Assembly: GCA_910584605.1 (NCBI GenBank)
Contig: CAJUAW010000091.1
Span: 1 to 5,521, forward strand
Direction of reading: 5' to 3'
Origin: an uncultured Oscillospiraceae bacterium
GTDB taxonomy: Bacteria; Bacillota_A; Clostridia; Oscillospirales; Oscillospiraceae
Length of the DNA: 5,521 nucleotides
This document shows positions 4,779 to 5,521 of this stretch, in pieces. The notes under the pieces were generated by a model. That model saw only the letters and a list, made by a program, of their open reading frames with translations. It was not told where the DNA came from and made no database searches. The translations under genes and the position numbers were made by a program. Position 1 is the first letter of the stretch; the number at the start of each line of letters is the position of its first letter.

Positions 4779-5487
4779 CAGTTTGCTCCTCCTTCCAGTT
4801 GCTCCTGAAACAGTTTATCCATCCGGTCCGTCAGCTCCTGGGCCGCGTTGTGGCCCATCTTCCGGTTGCGGTTGTTCATGGCCGCTACCTCCACGATGCT
4901 GGCCAGATTCCGGCCCGGCTTTACCGGGATAGTGGCCGCAGGGACCTTCACCCCCAGAATCTCTGTAAAGTGAGACTCCAGTCCAAAGCGGTCGTACACC
5001 GCCTTGTCGTCCCAGGGTTCCAGGTTGACCACCAGATCGATCTCCTGGTTCAGCTTGATGGCGCCCATGCCAAGCAGGCGGCCGATGTCGATCACTCCGA
5101 TGCCCCGCAGCTCCATGTAGCCGCGGATCAGCTCCGGAGAGGTGGCCATCAGGGTGTGGCGGCTGGTTTCCTTGATCTCCACCGCGTCGTCCGCCACCAG
5201 GCGGTGGCCCCGCTTCAGCAGCTCAATTGCCACCTCGCTCTTGCCCACGCCCGACTCCCCCTGGATCAGGATGCCTTCGCCGTAGACCTCCAGCATCACG
5301 CCGGAACGGGTGATCTCCGGGGCCAGACGGCTGTACAGGCGGCTGATCAGCGAGCTCATAAAGGGGGCGGTCCGCTGGGTGGAGCGCAGCACGGTCCGGT
5401 CGTGCTTCTCCGCCATCTCCATGCACTCGCCGGGCAGGTCCAGCCCCCGGGTGAGGATCAGCGCGGGCACCGGATAGGACATCAGCC
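4778..5487 (-). CDS. hprK: HPr kinase/phosphorylase, 5'-truncated at the contig end
   Basis: The bifunctional enzyme phosphorylates HPr on its regulatory Ser in response to fructose-1,6-bisphosphate and ATP and reverses this with phosphate, controlling carbon catabolite repression. About 235 residues are genuine. Counting from the first visible Met (5482): Walker A GESGVGKS at 75-82, GHRLVADDAVEI at 92-103 with the paired Asp98-Asp99, the HprK signature ELRGIGVIDI at 124-133, and IPVKPGRNLASIVEVAAMN at 185-203. Aligned by the P-loop with B. subtilis HprK (about 310 aa), the visible Met corresponds to about residue 79, so it is internal, and most of the regulatory N-terminal domain is absent. 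The reading frame stays open through the adapter to the end, so automatic translation would give an artefactual N-terminus YTLSLHDALPIW. Its stop overlaps the glcK start. Confidence 0.95.
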
Positions 5488-5521
5488 AGATCGGAAGAGC
5501 GTCGTGTAGGGAAAGAGTGTA
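5488..5521. other. Illumina TruSeq adapter sequence, assembly artefact
   Basis: From AGATCGGAAGAGC onward, the last 34 bases match the reverse complement of the Illumina universal adapter without a mismatch, from memory of that sequence. It abuts the interior of hprK with no biological junction. Translated on the minus strand it gives TLSLHDALPI, and on the plus strand RKSVV, both familiar adapter-derived peptides in databases. Confidence 0.98.

Noticed and set aside
5480..5482. ATG at 5482 as the true hprK start
   Set aside because: By alignment to the P-loop it corresponds to about residue 79 of a normal HprK; it is only the first Met left after truncation by the adapter.
4284..5509. Long plus-strand ORFs antisense to glcK and hprK (174 and 236 codons)
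   Set aside because: His/Gln/Ala/Pro-rich shadows typical of GC-rich DNA opposite real genes; the second also ends in adapter-derived residues.

Overview
The window is a tightly packed minus-strand stretch of a GC-rich Clostridia chromosome. The gene content (hprK, ROK glucokinase, murB, rapZ, glmR) and the >70% GC in hand-counted core lines (e.g. 4201-4260 and 1261-1320) suggest a gut Oscillospiraceae-type Firmicute. The genus is not resolvable from this sequence. The contig is draft or metagenomic in origin: its last 34 bases are Illumina adapter, not genome.

Layout in transcription order (right to left): adapter 5488-5521; hprK (5'-truncated by the adapter); glcK, joined to hprK by a TGATG stop/start overlap; a strong GC-rich hairpin; a low-GC accessory block of about 0.7 kb (3098-3815); then a second core operon with its own promoter, murB - unknown 151-aa gene - rapZ - 32-aa small ORF - glmR. 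glmR runs off the left edge. In Firmicutes rapZ-glmR is normally followed by whiA, so whiA is expected just outside the window.

The accessory block holds a 60-aa ribbon-helix-helix (RHH) DNA-binding protein and a 65-aa helical protein of unknown function. They are driven by a near-consensus promoter (TTGACA-N17-TATGAT) buried in a perfect 14-bp inverted repeat and closed by a clear intrinsic terminator. The arrangement reads as a small autoregulated cassette inserted into an otherwise conserved core cluster. A 38-codon plus-strand ORF between the cassette and glcK looks like the tail of a lost gene.

Functionally the core genes connect carbon status to envelope synthesis. HprK sets the HPr-Ser phosphorylation state, GlcK makes glucose-6-phosphate, GlmR and RapZ belong to families that tune amino-sugar/central-carbon flux, and MurB makes UDP-MurNAc. 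Two genes embedded in the murB-glmR operon, the 151-aa protein and the 32-aa small ORF, are not ones I recognise; together with the RHH cassette they are the best candidates for something undescribed.
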